Shown: positions 28,900 through 39,309, counted from the first letter of the stretch. The stretch: 64,000 bases of DNA from Azoarcus olearius (GCF_001682385.1 NZ_CP016210.1:3720001-3784000); one strand, 5' to 3'. Numbers and translations are program-made. The notes: generated by a model not told the origin, from the sequence alone.

Positions 28900-29667
28900 T
28901 CAGAACGTAAGCTCCTGGCCATGCATCAGCCGGCGCGGGCGCAAAGGCCCGCGATAGCTCGACAACTGGTCCATGATGCGGTCGTCGACACCGGGCTTCA
29001 GGTGACTGATGTGGACCTCGGGCGTCACCGTGATTTCGTCGAGCATCGCCCCCAGCATCGCCGGGCACAGGTGCCGGGATGCGAGCGCGAGACCTTGCTG
29101 CTCGTTGGGAAACGCGGTCTCGACAATCAGGTGGCGCAGATGCGGCGTCCGGTTGATCGCGGCGATGAGTTCCGGGCAATACGCGGTGTCGCCGGAATAG
29201 ACCAACTGCCCGTCGCCGCTGTCCAGGCAATAGGCCACGGCAGGCACGGTGTGGTGCGCAGGCATCACCGTCACCGCGCCCCGCGCCAGCCGCACGGTCT
29301 CGCCCACCTTGATCACCTGGAAACGCAGGAAGGGCCGATGGCGGTCGGGGATTGCGGAAAAGTCTGGCCAGATCAACCAGTTGAAGATGTGCGAACGCAG
29401 GATCCGGATGGTCTCCGCCGACCCATACACGGTAACCGGAACGCCCCGCGCCTCACCCACCGAATCGATCAGCAGCGGAATCATCGCGATGTGATCAAGG
29501 TGCGCGTGGGTGATGAAGATGTGATCGATGCGCTTGAGCTGACCGTATTCCAGATCGCCCACGCCGGTGCCGCAGTCGATGAGGATGTCATCGTCCACGA
29601 GAAACGAAGTTGTCCGCGACGTCCTGCCGCCGATCCCTCCGCTACATCCGAGCACCCTGAGCTTCAT
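28900..29667 (-). CDS. Metallo-beta-lactamase-fold hydrolase, class II cAMP phosphodiesterase-like
   Basis: A 255-residue metal-dependent hydrolase. The metal motif is ITHAHLDHIAMIPLLIDS near residue 53, with a further His in MPAHHTVPAVAY, Asp in VYSGDTAYCPELI and His in HISHLKPGVDD. The opening LRVLGCSGGIGGRTSRTTSFL and the overall layout resemble class II cyclic-nucleotide phosphodiesterases. Cyclic AMP as substrate is plausible, especially beside a GAF-domain ATPase and FHA/PP2C partners, but other phosphodiesters cannot be excluded. No signal peptide, so cytoplasmic. Confidence 0.8.
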   Translation of the reverse strand: MKLRVLGCSGGIGGRTSRTTSFLVDDDILIDCGTGVGDLEYGQLKRIDHIFITHAHLDHIAMIPLLIDSVGEARGVPVTVYGSAETIRILRSHIFNWLIWPDFSAIPDRHRPFLRFQVIKVGETVRLARGAVTVMPAHHTVPAVAYCLDSGDGQLVYSGDTAYCPELIAAINRTPHLRHLIVETAFPNEQQGLALASRHLCPAMLGAMLDEITVTPEVHISHLKPGVDDRIMDQLSSYRGPLRPRRLMHGQELTF

Positions 29668-29793
29668 ATCGAATTACTGACCGGCAACCTGTTCCGAACG
29701 GCGCGCCGGCCCACCCGTGCGCTCAGTGGGCGGACCTTAGCACCGCGCGGCAAAAGACCCGTGTGCGATAAATCACGCGGGATTTTGGGCGCC

Positions 29794-30558
29794 TCACGGG
29801 CGGAGAAAAAACTCCATTTTCACGCCGGCCAGTTCGATGATGTCGTGATCGTTGAGCCGGTGCGCCTGGGCATCCAGCGCACGCCCATTGACCAGCGGGA
29901 AGTTGCCGCCCTCGACATGGGTGATGAAGTATCCATGCGCACGGCGCGTGATGACCGCCACCTGCCGACCGGGTTTTCCCAGCGTGGTCAGCGACTTGGA
30001 GAGCTCCAGCTCCCTGCCGGCGTTGGCGCCGTTGAGCACCTGGATCACCCCCAGCCGCTCGGCCCCGGGGTTGTTCGACGGCTCGGCCTGCTCTGCCGGC
30101 GCAGTGGCCGTGGCGGCCTGCCGGATCAACTGCGTACGCTGCGGATTGCCCGCGGCGGACGGGGCCGGCGCGGGCCGCGCAGGCGGTTCAGCCTGGATGT
30201 CCAGCGAAACCTCGAAGGGCTTCAGGCTTGCGGTATCAACCATCTCGGACGGAGACAAACCGGGCGTGCCTGTGTCCACGAGGTACTTCAGCCGGTACTT
30301 GCCGAGCTCGACCACGTCATTGTTCTGCAGCACGTACTTCTTGATCGGCTGCCCGTTTACATAGGTTCCGTTGGTACTGCTCTGATCCTCAAGAAAGGCG
30401 TCGTTGAGGATGCAGGTGATGACAGCGTGATGGCCGCTGATGGCGAGGTTGTCGATCTGGATGTCATTGGATGCCTTCCGCCCGATCGAGGTGCGCTCCT
30501 TGTTGAGGATGATCTCCTTGAGCACCAGACCGTCCATGCTGAGTATCAACTTCGGCAT
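29794..30558 (-). CDS. FHA-domain protein with two FHA-like modules
   Basis: A 254-residue signalling adaptor. The N-terminal FHA domain (about residues 5-95) has all phosphothreonine-binding marks: RTSIGRKASNDIQI, ISGHHAVI and SSTNGTYVNGQPI. A proline/alanine linker follows, then a second, weaker FHA-like fold (LGVIQVLNGANAGRELELS, TTLGKPGRQ and FPLVNGRALDA) whose phosphopeptide residues are partly missing. It likely docks phosphorylated partners. ATG 30558 preferred to two upstream GTG codons. Lies 48 bases after the PP2C phosphatase gene, a common functional pair. Confidence 0.87.
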   Translation of the reverse strand: MPKLILSMDGLVLKEIILNKERTSIGRKASNDIQIDNLAISGHHAVITCILNDAFLEDQSSTNGTYVNGQPIKKYVLQNNDVVELGKYRLKYLVDTGTPGLSPSEMVDTASLKPFEVSLDIQAEPPARPAPAPSAAGNPQRTQLIRQAATATAPAEQAEPSNNPGAERLGVIQVLNGANAGRELELSKSLTTLGKPGRQVAVITRRAHGYFITHVEGGNFPLVNGRALDAQAHRLNDHDIIELAGVKMEFFLRP

Positions 30559-30606
30559 CACCACACCTGTAGAATCGATCCGGACCGCGGCATTGCAGCC
30601 CTTCGT

Positions 30607-31362
30607 TCAAGCCGCTTCCCGCCGCGCCAGGATCACCGAAACATTGTCGCGCCCGCCCCCGGCGTTGGCCGCGTCGACCAGCCGGTCGGCCAGGGTTTCC
30701 AGGGGACCACCGCCGGCCAGAATCTCGCAGATCTGACCGTCGTCCAGCATGTCGGTGAGACCGTCGGAGCACAGAAGCACGGTTTCCGCGCCTCCCAGCG
30801 GATGGACTGCAATATCCGCCTCCACCAGTGACGCCACGCCCAGGCCGCGCGTAAGCATGCCACGATAGCGCGACCGACGTGCATCTTCCGGCCGCATCAT
30901 GCCGGCGTCGACCCGCTCCTGCAACAAGGTGTGATCCCGCGTCAGCAGGCGCAGTCCGTCCGGGCCGGCGACATACAGGCGCGAATCGCCGACATGGGCG
31001 CATACCAGCGCGTCGGCGAGAAACACCGCGAGCACCAGGGTTGCCCCCATGCCGGCGAGTTCGGGCCGCAACATCCCCACCCGCCGGATCTCGGCATTCG
31101 CATCTTCGGCCGCGCGGCGCGCGATCCGGCACATGCCACCCGCATCCTCCAGGCCGATCGCGTCCCGCTGCAGGCAGCGGTCGACGACGTCTACTGCGAG
31201 TTGGGCAGCCACGTCTCCGCCTTCATACCCCCCCATGCCGTCGGCGAGAATCAGCCAGCCGTGGTCCACGTCGGTTTTGACGGCGTCTTCGTTACGCACC
31301 CGCACCTTACCGATATCGGAACGGCTGGCACAGCGAAGCAAGGGGGGCACGGATGCGGACAT
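30607..31362 (-). CDS. PP2C-family serine/threonine phosphatase
   Basis: Metal-dependent protein phosphatase, 251 residues, cytoplasmic. Conserved acidic residues occur in VRNEDAV near residue 23, ILADGMGGYEGGDVAAQLAV near residue 38, GMGATLVLAVF, VGDSRLYV, LLCSDGLTDML and GGGRDNVSVIL. It should remove phosphate from Ser/Thr residues read by the FHA partner downstream; the matching kinase is not in the window. First gene after the sucCD terminator and head of the run PP2C-FHA-phosphodiesterase-GspE. Confidence 0.92.
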   Translation of the reverse strand: MSASVPPLLRCASRSDIGKVRVRNEDAVKTDVDHGWLILADGMGGYEGGDVAAQLAVDVVDRCLQRDAIGLEDAGGMCRIARRAAEDANAEIRRVGMLRPELAGMGATLVLAVFLADALVCAHVGDSRLYVAGPDGLRLLTRDHTLLQERVDAGMMRPEDARRSRYRGMLTRGLGVASLVEADIAVHPLGGAETVLLCSDGLTDMLDDGQICEILAGGGPLETLADRLVDAANAGGGRDNVSVILARREAA

Positions 31363-31425
31363 TCGGAGACGGTCGCGCGGCGGGAGAATCGGACCATTCT
31401 AGCGCGCACGATTTCGCGGGTAGAC

Positions 31426-31455
31426 AAAAAAGCGCCGGACAAGCCGGCGCTTTTT
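31426..31455 (-). terminator. Strong intrinsic terminator after sucD
   Basis: AGCGCCGG (31431-31438) and CCGGCGCT (31444-31451) form an 8-base stem with a 5-base loop, flanked by an A-run and a T-run, so it has a proper T-tract in both directions. Here it ends the sucCD transcript and insulates the PP2C gene. Confidence 0.92.
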
Positions 31456-31475
31456 CACGGCACAGATGAAGACGC

Positions 31476-32369
31476 TTACAGCAGCGACTTCAGCAGCTTG
31501 CCCATTTCCGACGGGTTGCGCGTTACCTTGAAGCCGCACTCTTCCATGATGGCGAGCTTGGCGTCGGCAGTATCGGCACCGCCAGAGATCAGCGCACCGG
31601 CGTGGCCCATGCGCTTGCCGGCCGGCGCGGTCACGCCGGCGATGAAGCCGACCACCGGCTTCTTCATGTTGGCCTTGCACCACAGCGCCGCTTCGGCTTC
31701 GTCCGGGCCGCCGATCTCACCGATCATGATGACCGCATCGGTGTCCGGATCGTCATTGAAGGCCTTCATGACGTCGATGTGCTTCAGACCGTTGATCGGG
31801 TCGCCGCCAATACCGACCGCGGACGACTGGCCCAGACCCAGCTCGGTGAGCTGTGCCACGGCTTCGTACGTCAGGGTGCCGGAACGCGACACGACGCCGA
31901 TGCGGCCCTTGCGGTGGATGTGGCCCGGCATGATGCCGATCTTGATTTCGTCCGGGGTGATCAGACCCGGGCAGTTCGGCCCCAGCAGCAGGGTCTTCTT
32001 GCCACCCGCGGCTTCCTTGGCCTTCATCTTGTTGCGCACTTCCAGCATGTCGCGGACCGGGATGCCTTCGGTGATGCAGATCGCGAGGTCGAGATCGGCT
32101 TCGACGGCTTCCCAGATGGCGGCGGCAGCGCCGGCGGGCGGCACGTAGATGACGGAAACGGTGGCGCCGGTTTCAGAAGCGGCTTCCTTGACCGAGGCGT
32201 AGATGGGGATGTCGAAGATCCGCTCGCCCGCCTTCTTGGGGTTCACGCCGGCAACGAAGCAGTTCTTGCCGTTGGCGTATTCCTGGCACTTTTCGGTATG
32301 GAACTGGCCGGTCTTCCCGGTGATGCCCTGGGTGATGACCTTGGTGTCTTTGTTGATGTAGATGGACAT
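31476..32369 (-). CDS. sucD: Succinyl-CoA synthetase, alpha subunit
   Basis: Alpha subunit of the TCA-cycle enzyme that makes succinate and ATP or GTP from succinyl-CoA. 297 residues, standard length. CoA-binding Rossmann part includes VITQGITGKTGQFHTE (about residues 9-24) and VIYVPPAGAAAAI; the phosphohistidine region is MPGHIHRKGRIGVVSRSGTL with GHAGALISGG near residue 245. It follows sucC by 11 bases and ends at the strong hairpin terminator. Confidence 0.97.
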   Translation of the reverse strand: MSIYINKDTKVITQGITGKTGQFHTEKCQEYANGKNCFVAGVNPKKAGERIFDIPIYASVKEAASETGATVSVIYVPPAGAAAAIWEAVEADLDLAICITEGIPVRDMLEVRNKMKAKEAAGGKKTLLLGPNCPGLITPDEIKIGIMPGHIHRKGRIGVVSRSGTLTYEAVAQLTELGLGQSSAVGIGGDPINGLKHIDVMKAFNDDPDTDAVIMIGEIGGPDEAEAALWCKANMKKPVVGFIAGVTAPAGKRMGHAGALISGGADTADAKLAIMEECGFKVTRNPSEMGKLLKSLL

Positions 32370-32380
32370 TCGAACTCTCC

Positions 32381-33541
<1,161 letters not shown>

Positions 33542-33728
33542 GGTTGCCCTTCGATCGAAGTCACGACGTGCCTTGCCGCCGCGAGCAGGTTGATGGGACG
33601 CTTCGGAGCTTCGCTCCGCGACGGGCGCCGTCTCCCTCGTCCGACGCTCGCCGCTGTCGGCCGGACTGCTGTCCGACCCCGTCTATTGGAACGCGCGCAA
33701 GGCTGCGTGGTCACCGCAAGATCGCGGG

Positions 33729-33734
33729 ATTATA
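33729..33734 (-). promoter_or_regulatory. Candidate -10 element for sucCD
   Basis: TATAAT on the minus strand; the hexamer 17 bases upstream (CTTATA) is a weak -35. The site is about 190 bases from the sucC ATG. The leader between contains a hairpin CGGAGC-TTC-GCTCCG at 33604-33618. Pattern-based only. Confidence 0.45.
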
Positions 33735-33788
33735 ACTGTTTTTATCCGCGCTATAAGCCCGCTTTAGCGCACTGCACAAGAGGCGGAA

Positions 33789-34343
33789 TCAGTCCCCGGG
33801 CTCGCGTCCGCGGTACCACTTCGGGTAATAGCGCCGAACCGTTTCCGACGTTGTTTCGAGCGCATGGCAGCGATCGAGCTGGAAGGGCTTCTCGCCGACG
33901 TCCTCGTTGTCACGCCGGAACGTGGCGAAGGTCTGGATTGCGGCAGTAGGGAGAGACAGCAGCAACTCGGAGATGTGGGTACACCCTTCCACGTCGCGGA
34001 ACATCTCGCCCACGGTTTTGCGGAACCCCCTGACCAGATTCAGACCGACCAGGCGCCGATAAGCGGGTCCAATCGTGTCGCATCCGCCCGGGTAGGGCAC
34101 GCGCTCCGAGATGGCGTGCGCGTCGAGGATCGTGAATCCGGCATCCAGGACGACGCGAAGCCGCATCAGATGGACCGGCTCGCCAGCGGGGCGAAGACCG
34201 GACGCGATCGGGTAGTCGACATCCTTGACGTCGCGCAGCGATGCGTCCAGCTCGTAGAGACCGTCGTCGCGCAGGAAGCCCTCGACTTCGATGCGGCGCA
34301 CGTGCAGGCGCCGGCGGGACACGGCAGGAGGAGGCAGAGACAT
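33789..34343 (-). CDS. DUF2889 domain-containing protein
   Basis: A 184-residue protein of family DUF2889, function unknown. It shows the family's HVRRIEVEGFLRDDGLYELDA-type opening (about residues 14-34), the DYPIASGLRPAGEPVHLMRLR stretch, and a Cys/His-rich stretch FRDVEGCTHISELLLSLP that could bind metal. No signal peptide. It is divergent from the FimV-like gene and lies upstream of sucC on the same strand, separated by 247 bases. No function is claimed. Confidence 0.85.
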   Translation of the reverse strand: MSLPPPAVSRRRLHVRRIEVEGFLRDDGLYELDASLRDVKDVDYPIASGLRPAGEPVHLMRLRVVLDAGFTILDAHAISERVPYPGGCDTIGPAYRRLVGLNLVRGFRKTVGEMFRDVEGCTHISELLLSLPTAAIQTFATFRRDNEDVGEKPFQLDRCHALETTSETVRRYYPKWYRGREPGD

Positions 34344-34483
34344 GTTACATACGGCTCAGTACGGGGATGTGGAATCTTAGCGGCAGAGGCCAAGCGCCGG
34401 CCAGTTGATGCGATGCGGATCGCCACCCGCTACGCCAAAAGTCAAATCCATCACGACCCGCGCCATTCCAACTGCACACTTGC

Positions 34484-34512
34484 TCGACATTGCTGGAATG
34501 CAACACCATAGT
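34484..34512 (+). promoter_or_regulatory. Candidate promoter of the FimV-like gene
   Basis: TCGACA (34484-34489) and CATAGT (34507-34512) are 17 bases apart and lie about 48 bases before the ATG at 34560. Five and four of six bases fit the sigma-70 consensus. Confidence 0.4.
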
Positions 34513-34559
34513 CTGATACAAACCACATCATCCTCCTGCGACCGCCGGACAAGCGGAAT

Positions 34560-36461
34560 ATGAGAACCAGACGCACCACGCTCGCCACCCTCGTCGCCGG
34601 CCTCACATTCGCCTCTGCGCCGCAAGTTCACGCCCTCGTGCTTGGCGAGATCGTCTCCGTTTCCGCTGTCGGCGAGCCGCTTCGCATCGAAATCCGCAGC
34701 CTCGACGGCCGCACCGACGAAGCCGGAAACTGCTTGCGCGTGAGCGCGCCGCCCGATGCCGACCCCGGCCTCCCCACCGTGGGCAAGGCGCGGATCAGCG
34801 CCGCGGGCAGCGGCCCGAACGCGCGCGTCATTCTCACCACCGGCGTTGCATTTCACGAACCCGTTGCGCAACTCTTCATCGAGGACATCTGCAACGCGCA
34901 TCTTCGTCGGCACTACAACCTGCTGCTGTCGTACCCGGTAGCGCCGCCAGCGAGCGCTGTCGTTGCCCCTGCACCGGCTTCCGCGCCGCAGCCGGAAAGA
35001 TCGTCCCGCAGCGCGTCACAATCCCGCCGCGCAGCCACCGCGAGCGCAAACCGGTGGACTACCGCGCCGGGCGAATCGCTCGATTCTCTGGCCGCCGCGC
35101 TTTACCCCGATGACGTGACCGCGCAACGTCGCTTTGCCGCCGCCACGGCGAAAGCCAACCCAGCCCTATTCGCCGATCTCGCCGCCCGCGGCCGCGAGCT
35201 TCCCGCCGGAACCGAGCTGATCATTCCCGACATGCGACGCAGCGCGGAGCGACCGGCCACGGCGGAAGCGTCCAGCACCGCAACCGGCGAAGCGCGGGCG
35301 CCTGCGCGGTCGAAAGCTGCTGCGCAACGCGAACCCGATCGTCTGGTGGTGGCGAACGACCCCGAGTCGCGCCAGCCGGCCTCCACAGCACGTGCCACCG
35401 CCGCAGCGAACGATCCCACCTGGACCGCGCGCGAGCGCGAACTTGCCGTCGCGGTGGATCGGACGATTGTCGCGCAGATGGAGCTGCTCTCACGCATCAA
35501 GGAACTCGAGCAGTTGCAGGCCCAGCTGGAAGCCCGCGCAGCGCAGCTCGGCGTCCAGCTTCCGGCTGCACCTGCCGCGCCCAGCGCCGCCGCCCCCGAA
35601 GCCGCAGCTCCGGCGCCCGCGCCGGTGGCTCCGGCAGCCCCGCCAGCCCCCGTACAGTCCGCCCCCCCGCCCGCCGAACCGGAGCGGGACTACCGCAGCC
35701 TGGCCCTGGTTGGAGGACTCGCGGCGCTCGCGCTGGCCCTGGCCGGGGTGCTCATCGCGCGCCGGCGCCGCCCAGCCGGGGCGGACAGCGCGGGCACCGA
35801 GGACTTCATCCCGACAGCCGTGCCCGCGGCACGCCCTGCCACCCCTTCCGCCCCCCGCCCCGCGCCGGCCCCGGCACCCGCGGTTCGGGACGAACTGCCA
35901 GCGCTGTCGCTGACTCAGGAACCTCGTTCGATCGCCCCGGCGCTGGTTCTGGAAGAGGAGGTGGAAGAACACGACTCCGCCATCGAACTGGCCGAGATCA
36001 TGATGAGCTTCGGCCGCGTGCACGGTGCCGCCGAAACGCTCGCGGAGTTCATCCGCCACAACCCCAAGCAGGCGGTTACGCCGTGGTTGAAACTGCTTGA
36101 GGTGTATCGGGCGGCAGGGTTGCGGGCCGAATTCGACGCGCTCGCACGCCAGCTCAACAAGACTTTCAACGTGCTGGCCGTGACGTGGGAGAACTTCGAC
36201 GCCGCACGCAGCGCTCCGGCCTCGATCGAGCTGTTGCCGCACATCGTCGCCAATCTGGAGAAACTGTGGGGCACGCGCGAATGCCAGGGTTACATCCACA
36301 CGCTGCTGCGCGATAACCGCGACGGCACTCGGCAGGGTTTCCCGCTCAGGATCATCGACGAATTGCTCTTGCTCGCCGCCATTCTCGAGCAGCACCTCGG
36401 CCCTTACCGCGCGGAGCCCGACGCGCCGCCGCCCGAGGCGGGCGAACGCAAGGCCGCCTGA
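34560..36461 (+). CDS. FimV-like inner-membrane protein with LysM-like domain
   Basis: A 633-residue polar-landmark type protein. A signal sequence (LATLVAGLTFASAPQVHA, about residues 10-27) leads to the FimV N-terminal domain (LGEIVSVSAVGEPLRIEI) and a LysM-like peptidoglycan-binding segment (TTAPGESLDSLAAALYPDD). A coiled coil around AQMELLSRIKELEQLQAQLE and a proline/alanine linker follow, then one membrane helix (LALVGGLAALALALAGVLIA, about residue 380) and a cytoplasmic tail ending in a FimV-type C-terminal domain. In Pseudomonas, FimV supports type IV pilus assembly and secretion through cyclic AMP; a similar role here is inference. Converges on the Nif3-like gene with 4 bases between the stops. 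Confidence 0.8.
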   Translation: MRTRRTTLATLVAGLTFASAPQVHALVLGEIVSVSAVGEPLRIEIRSLDGRTDEAGNCLRVSAPPDADPGLPTVGKARISAAGSGPNARVILTTGVAFHEPVAQLFIEDICNAHLRRHYNLLLSYPVAPPASAVVAPAPASAPQPERSSRSASQSRRAATASANRWTTAPGESLDSLAAALYPDDVTAQRRFAAATAKANPALFADLAARGRELPAGTELIIPDMRRSAERPATAEASSTATGEARAPARSKAAAQREPDRLVVANDPESRQPASTARATAAANDPTWTARERELAVAVDRTIVAQMELLSRIKELEQLQAQLEARAAQLGVQLPAAPAAPSAAAPEAAAPAPAPVAPAAPPAPVQSAPPPAEPERDYRSLALVGGLAALALALAGVLIARRRRPAGADSAGTEDFIPTAVPAARPATPSAPRPAPAPAPAVRDELPALSLTQEPRSIAPALVLEEEVEEHDSAIELAEIMMSFGRVHGAAETLAEFIRHNPKQAVTPWLKLLEVYRAAGLRAEFDALARQLNKTFNVLAVTWENFDAARSAPASIELLPHIVANLEKLWGTRECQGYIHTLLRDNRDGTRQGFPLRIIDELLLLAAILEQHLGPYRAEPDAPPPEAGERKAA

Positions 36462-36465
36462 GCCC

Positions 36466-37221
36466 TCAGACGGGGTTGTCGAGATCGAGGAAGTCGGCCT
36501 CCAGGCCCAGCGTACGGGCCAGATAATCCGCTAGTGCGCGAACGCCGTAGCGCTCGGTGGCGTGATGCCCCGCTGCGATGTAAGGCACCCCGGACTCACG
36601 CGCGAGGTGTACCGTCTGCTCGGAAATCTCGCCCGACACGTAAAGATCGGCCCCGGCAAGGATGGCCTGCTCGAAGTAGGCCTGGGCCCCGCCGGTACAC
36701 CACGCAAGCCGTCGGACGGGACGCGCGCCGTCGCCAACCAGCAGCGGGTCCCGCCCCAATCGCGCAGCCAGCGCCCTGGCCACCTGCTCCGCGGGTTCGC
36801 CCTGGTTTGCCGCAGGCAGTTCGCCCAGCCAGCCCAGCTCCTGATCGGCAAAGCGACCGGATTCACGCCATCCCATCAGCTTGCCCAACTGGGCGTTGTT
36901 GCCCAGTTCAGGGTGCACATCGAGCGGCAGGTGATAGGCAAAAAGACTGATGTCGTGGGACAGCAACGCGGCCAGACGGCGCTTGCGAATGCCGCTGATG
37001 CGGCCGTCCTCGCCCCGCCAGAAATAGCCGTGGTGAACCAGTAGCGCGTCGTATCCGCCGGCAACGGCGGCCTCGACCAGAGACAAGCTGGCAGTCACCC
37101 CGCACAGCACCTTGCGGACCTCCCCGCGGCCTTCCACTTGCAAACCGTTTGGGCAATAATCCCGCAGCCGTAGGGCTTCGAGCAGCCGATCCAGATGGTT
37201 TTGCAGCTCGACGAGTTGCAT
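36466..37221 (-). CDS. Nif3-like dinuclear metal-centre protein
   Basis: A 251-residue member of the Nif3/YbgI family, with a likely two-metal site built by [11 protein letters not shown] near residue 62, the His of [15 protein letters not shown] and the C-terminal [11 protein letters not shown]. Suggested as GTP cyclohydrolase-like or hydrolase, but the cellular role is unsettled. Divergent from the DegS-type protease, an arrangement conserved next to tatCBA in betaproteobacteria. Confidence 0.9.
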   Translation of the reverse strand: MQLVELQNHLDRLLEALRLRDYCPNGLQVEGRGEVRKVLCGVTASLSLVEAAVAGGYDALLVHHGYFWRGEDGRISGIRKRRLAALLSHDISLFAYHLPLDVHPELGNNAQLGKLMGWRESGRFADQELGWLGELPAANQGEPAEQVARALAARLGRDPLLVGDGARPVRRLAWCTGGAQAYFEQAILAGADLYVSGEISEQTVHLARESGVPYIAAGHHATERYGVRALADYLARTLGLEADFLDLDNPV

Positions 37222-37324
37222 CCGATATCACTCCGACTTTTTCCGTTTCGCGCGGCCATTGTTCCGCGACCCACTGGTTACCCAGCGCCGCGCGCCGACA
37301 CTCGAATAGCAAAGTGGTCCCATT

Positions 37325-38491
37325 ATGCGCCGCCTTTGGCTGATCTTCGCGCAGGCCGTTACAGTCAGCGTCGCGGTCCTCTTCGTCCTGAATACGCTCA
37401 AACCGGAGTGGCTGCGTGCCGGCACGCCCGGTTCGGTGGTCTCCATCCTCGAAGCCCCGGCCCCACGCATCGAGGGCGAAACCGCGCCCAACTCCTATGC
37501 CGCGGCCGCGCAACGCTCACTGCCTTCCGTGGTGCACGTCTATACGAGCAAGGAGGTGCGCAGCCAGCGCCACCCGCTGCTGGACGACCCCTTGTTCCGC
37601 CATTTCTTCGGCGAACGGCCGGACGGCGGCAACCAGCGCACCTCGGGCCTGGGCTCCGGCGTCATCGTCAGCCCCGACGGTTTCGTACTGACCAACAACC
37701 ATGTGATCGAAGCTGCCGACGAGATCGAGGTCGCCCTCAACGACGGCCGCAAGTTCCCGGCGAAACTGGTGGGCCGTGACCCGGAAACCGACCTCGCCGT
37801 ACTCAAGCTCAAGACCGACGCGCAACTCCCGGCGATCACCTTCGCGGGCGGAAGCGACAGCCTGCAAGTCGGCGACGTCGTGCTTGCAATCGGCAATCCC
37901 TTTGGCGTCGGGCAGACCGTCACGATGGGCATCGTGTCGGCGCTGGGGCGCACGCACCTGGGCATCAACACGTTCGAGAACTACATCCAGACCGATGCCG
38001 CGATCAACCCGGGCAACTCCGGGGGAGCGCTGGTGGACACGCACGGCAACCTCGTCGGCATCAACACCGCCATCTATTCGCGTTCGGGCGGCTCGCTCGG
38101 GATCGGCTTCGCCATTCCGGTGTCGCTTGCCCGCAGCGTGCTGGAGCAGATCGTCGCGTCGGGCGAAGTCACCCGCGGCTGGGTCGGCGTGGAGATACAG
38201 GAGATCACGCCCGAGCTGGCAGAGTCCTTCGGCCTTGGCGACACCCGCGGCGCGCTCATCTCCGGCGTGTTGCGCGGCAGTCCGGCAGACCGGGCCGGGA
38301 TCCGGCCGGGAGACGTGCTGGTCGCGGTGGATGGGCACGCGGTGCGGGATCCGAAGAACATGCTGGAACAAGTGGCCGCGCTGTCACCGGGCCGCACTGC
38401 GCAGTTCCGCCTCAAGCGGGCCGCCGGCGAACTCGAACTCAACGTCGAAGTGGGCCGGCGCCCCACCCCGCAGTCGAACGGACGTCAATGA
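37325..38491 (+). CDS. Membrane-anchored DegS/AlgW-type serine protease
   Basis: Periplasmic trypsin-like protease held by one N-terminal helix (LWLIFAQAVTVSVAVLFVL, about residues 4-22). Catalytic triad: His in VLTNNHVIEAA near residue 124, Asp in ETDLAVLKLK, Ser in INPGNSGGALVD. One C-terminal PDZ domain follows (GWVGVEIQEITPEL, GIRPGDVLVAVDG). A single PDZ and a membrane anchor fit DegS or AlgW, which starts envelope-stress signalling by cutting an anti-sigma factor; DegQ-like housekeeping is the alternative. No rpoE or rseA is nearby. Confidence 0.88.
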   Translation: MRRLWLIFAQAVTVSVAVLFVLNTLKPEWLRAGTPGSVVSILEAPAPRIEGETAPNSYAAAAQRSLPSVVHVYTSKEVRSQRHPLLDDPLFRHFFGERPDGGNQRTSGLGSGVIVSPDGFVLTNNHVIEAADEIEVALNDGRKFPAKLVGRDPETDLAVLKLKTDAQLPAITFAGGSDSLQVGDVVLAIGNPFGVGQTVTMGIVSALGRTHLGINTFENYIQTDAAINPGNSGGALVDTHGNLVGINTAIYSRSGGSLGIGFAIPVSLARSVLEQIVASGEVTRGWVGVEIQEITPELAESFGLGDTRGALISGVLRGSPADRAGIRPGDVLVAVDGHAVRDPKNMLEQVAALSPGRTAQFRLKRAAGELELNVEVGRRPTPQSNGRQ

Positions 38492-38495
38492 AAAA

Positions 38496-38513
38496 GAGGG
38501 CCCTGAGGCCCTC
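38496..38513. terminator. Hairpin between the DegS-type gene and tatC
   Basis: GAGGGCC (38496-38502) pairs with GGCCCTC (38507-38513) around a 4-base loop. AAAAA precedes it on the plus strand, so the minus-strand transcript from tatC gets a T-run; the plus strand has only GTTCCCTT. It lies between convergent genes. Confidence 0.7.
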
Positions 38514-38536
38514 GTTCCCTTGACCCGATCCGCGCT

Positions 38537-39304
38537 CTACTGCGCGTCAGGATCGGACGATGCTAGCGGCTCCAGCGCCTTGCCCGGCGATGGACGCGAA
38601 ACGAAACGTGCCAGCACGATGCCGAGTTCGTAGAGCAGGCACATCGGCACCGCCAGCATGAACTGCGACACCACGTCCGGCGGCGTCACCACCGCGGCAA
38701 CGATGAAGGCCCCGACGATGACGTAGGGCCGCACGTCCTTCAGCTTGGCGATATCCACGACGCCCGCCTTTACCAGCAGGATGACCGCCACCGGCACTTC
38801 GAACGTAATCCCGAAGGCAAGGAACATGGACATCACGAAGGACAGGTACTGCTCGATGTCTGGTGCCGGAACAATGCTTTTCGGTGCGAATTCGGCAATG
38901 AACTTGAACACCGTGCCGAACACGAAGAAGTAACAGAACGCCATGCCGAGCAGGAACAGCACCGAACTGCCGAGCACCAGGGGCAACGCGAGCCGCCGTT
39001 CATGAGCGTACAAGCCGGGGGCCACAAAGGCCCAGGCCTGGTACAGCACGACCGGCAAGGCGAGTACGAAAGCCACCATCATGGTGACCTTGACCGGCAC
39101 GAAGAACGGCGTGACCACCCCGGTGGCAATCATGTGCGTGCCCTCGGGCAGGGTACGCATCATCGGCTGCGCGAGCAGGTCGTAGATGCTTCCAGCCCAC
39201 GGCATCAAACACACGAAGACGATGACGACGGCGACGATCGCCCGCAGCAGCCGGTCGCGCAGCTCGACCAGATGGGCAATGAAGGTTTCGGACTGTTCGC
39301 TCAT
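38537..39304 (-). CDS. tatC: Sec-independent protein translocase TatC
   Basis: Inner-membrane core of the Tat translocase that recognises twin-arginine signal peptides of folded proteins. 255 residues, about six hydrophobic segments. The N-terminal HLVELRDRLLRAI, the LPVVLYQAWAFVAPGLYAHERR motif with functional Glu, and FGITFEVPVAVILLVKAGVV are conserved. Last gene of tatA-tatB-tatC, 5 bases after tatB. Confidence 0.97.
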   Translation of the reverse strand: MSEQSETFIAHLVELRDRLLRAIVAVVIVFVCLMPWAGSIYDLLAQPMMRTLPEGTHMIATGVVTPFFVPVKVTMMVAFVLALPVVLYQAWAFVAPGLYAHERRLALPLVLGSSVLFLLGMAFCYFFVFGTVFKFIAEFAPKSIVPAPDIEQYLSFVMSMFLAFGITFEVPVAVILLVKAGVVDIAKLKDVRPYVIVGAFIVAAVVTPPDVVSQFMLAVPMCLLYELGIVLARFVSRPSPGKALEPLASSDPDAQ

Positions 39305-39309
39305 CTAGC

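Noticed and set aside
33604-33618. CGGAGC-TTC-GCTCCG as terminator or mobile repeat
   Set aside because: A short hairpin with no T-run and no second clear copy seen; noted only as part of the sucC leader.
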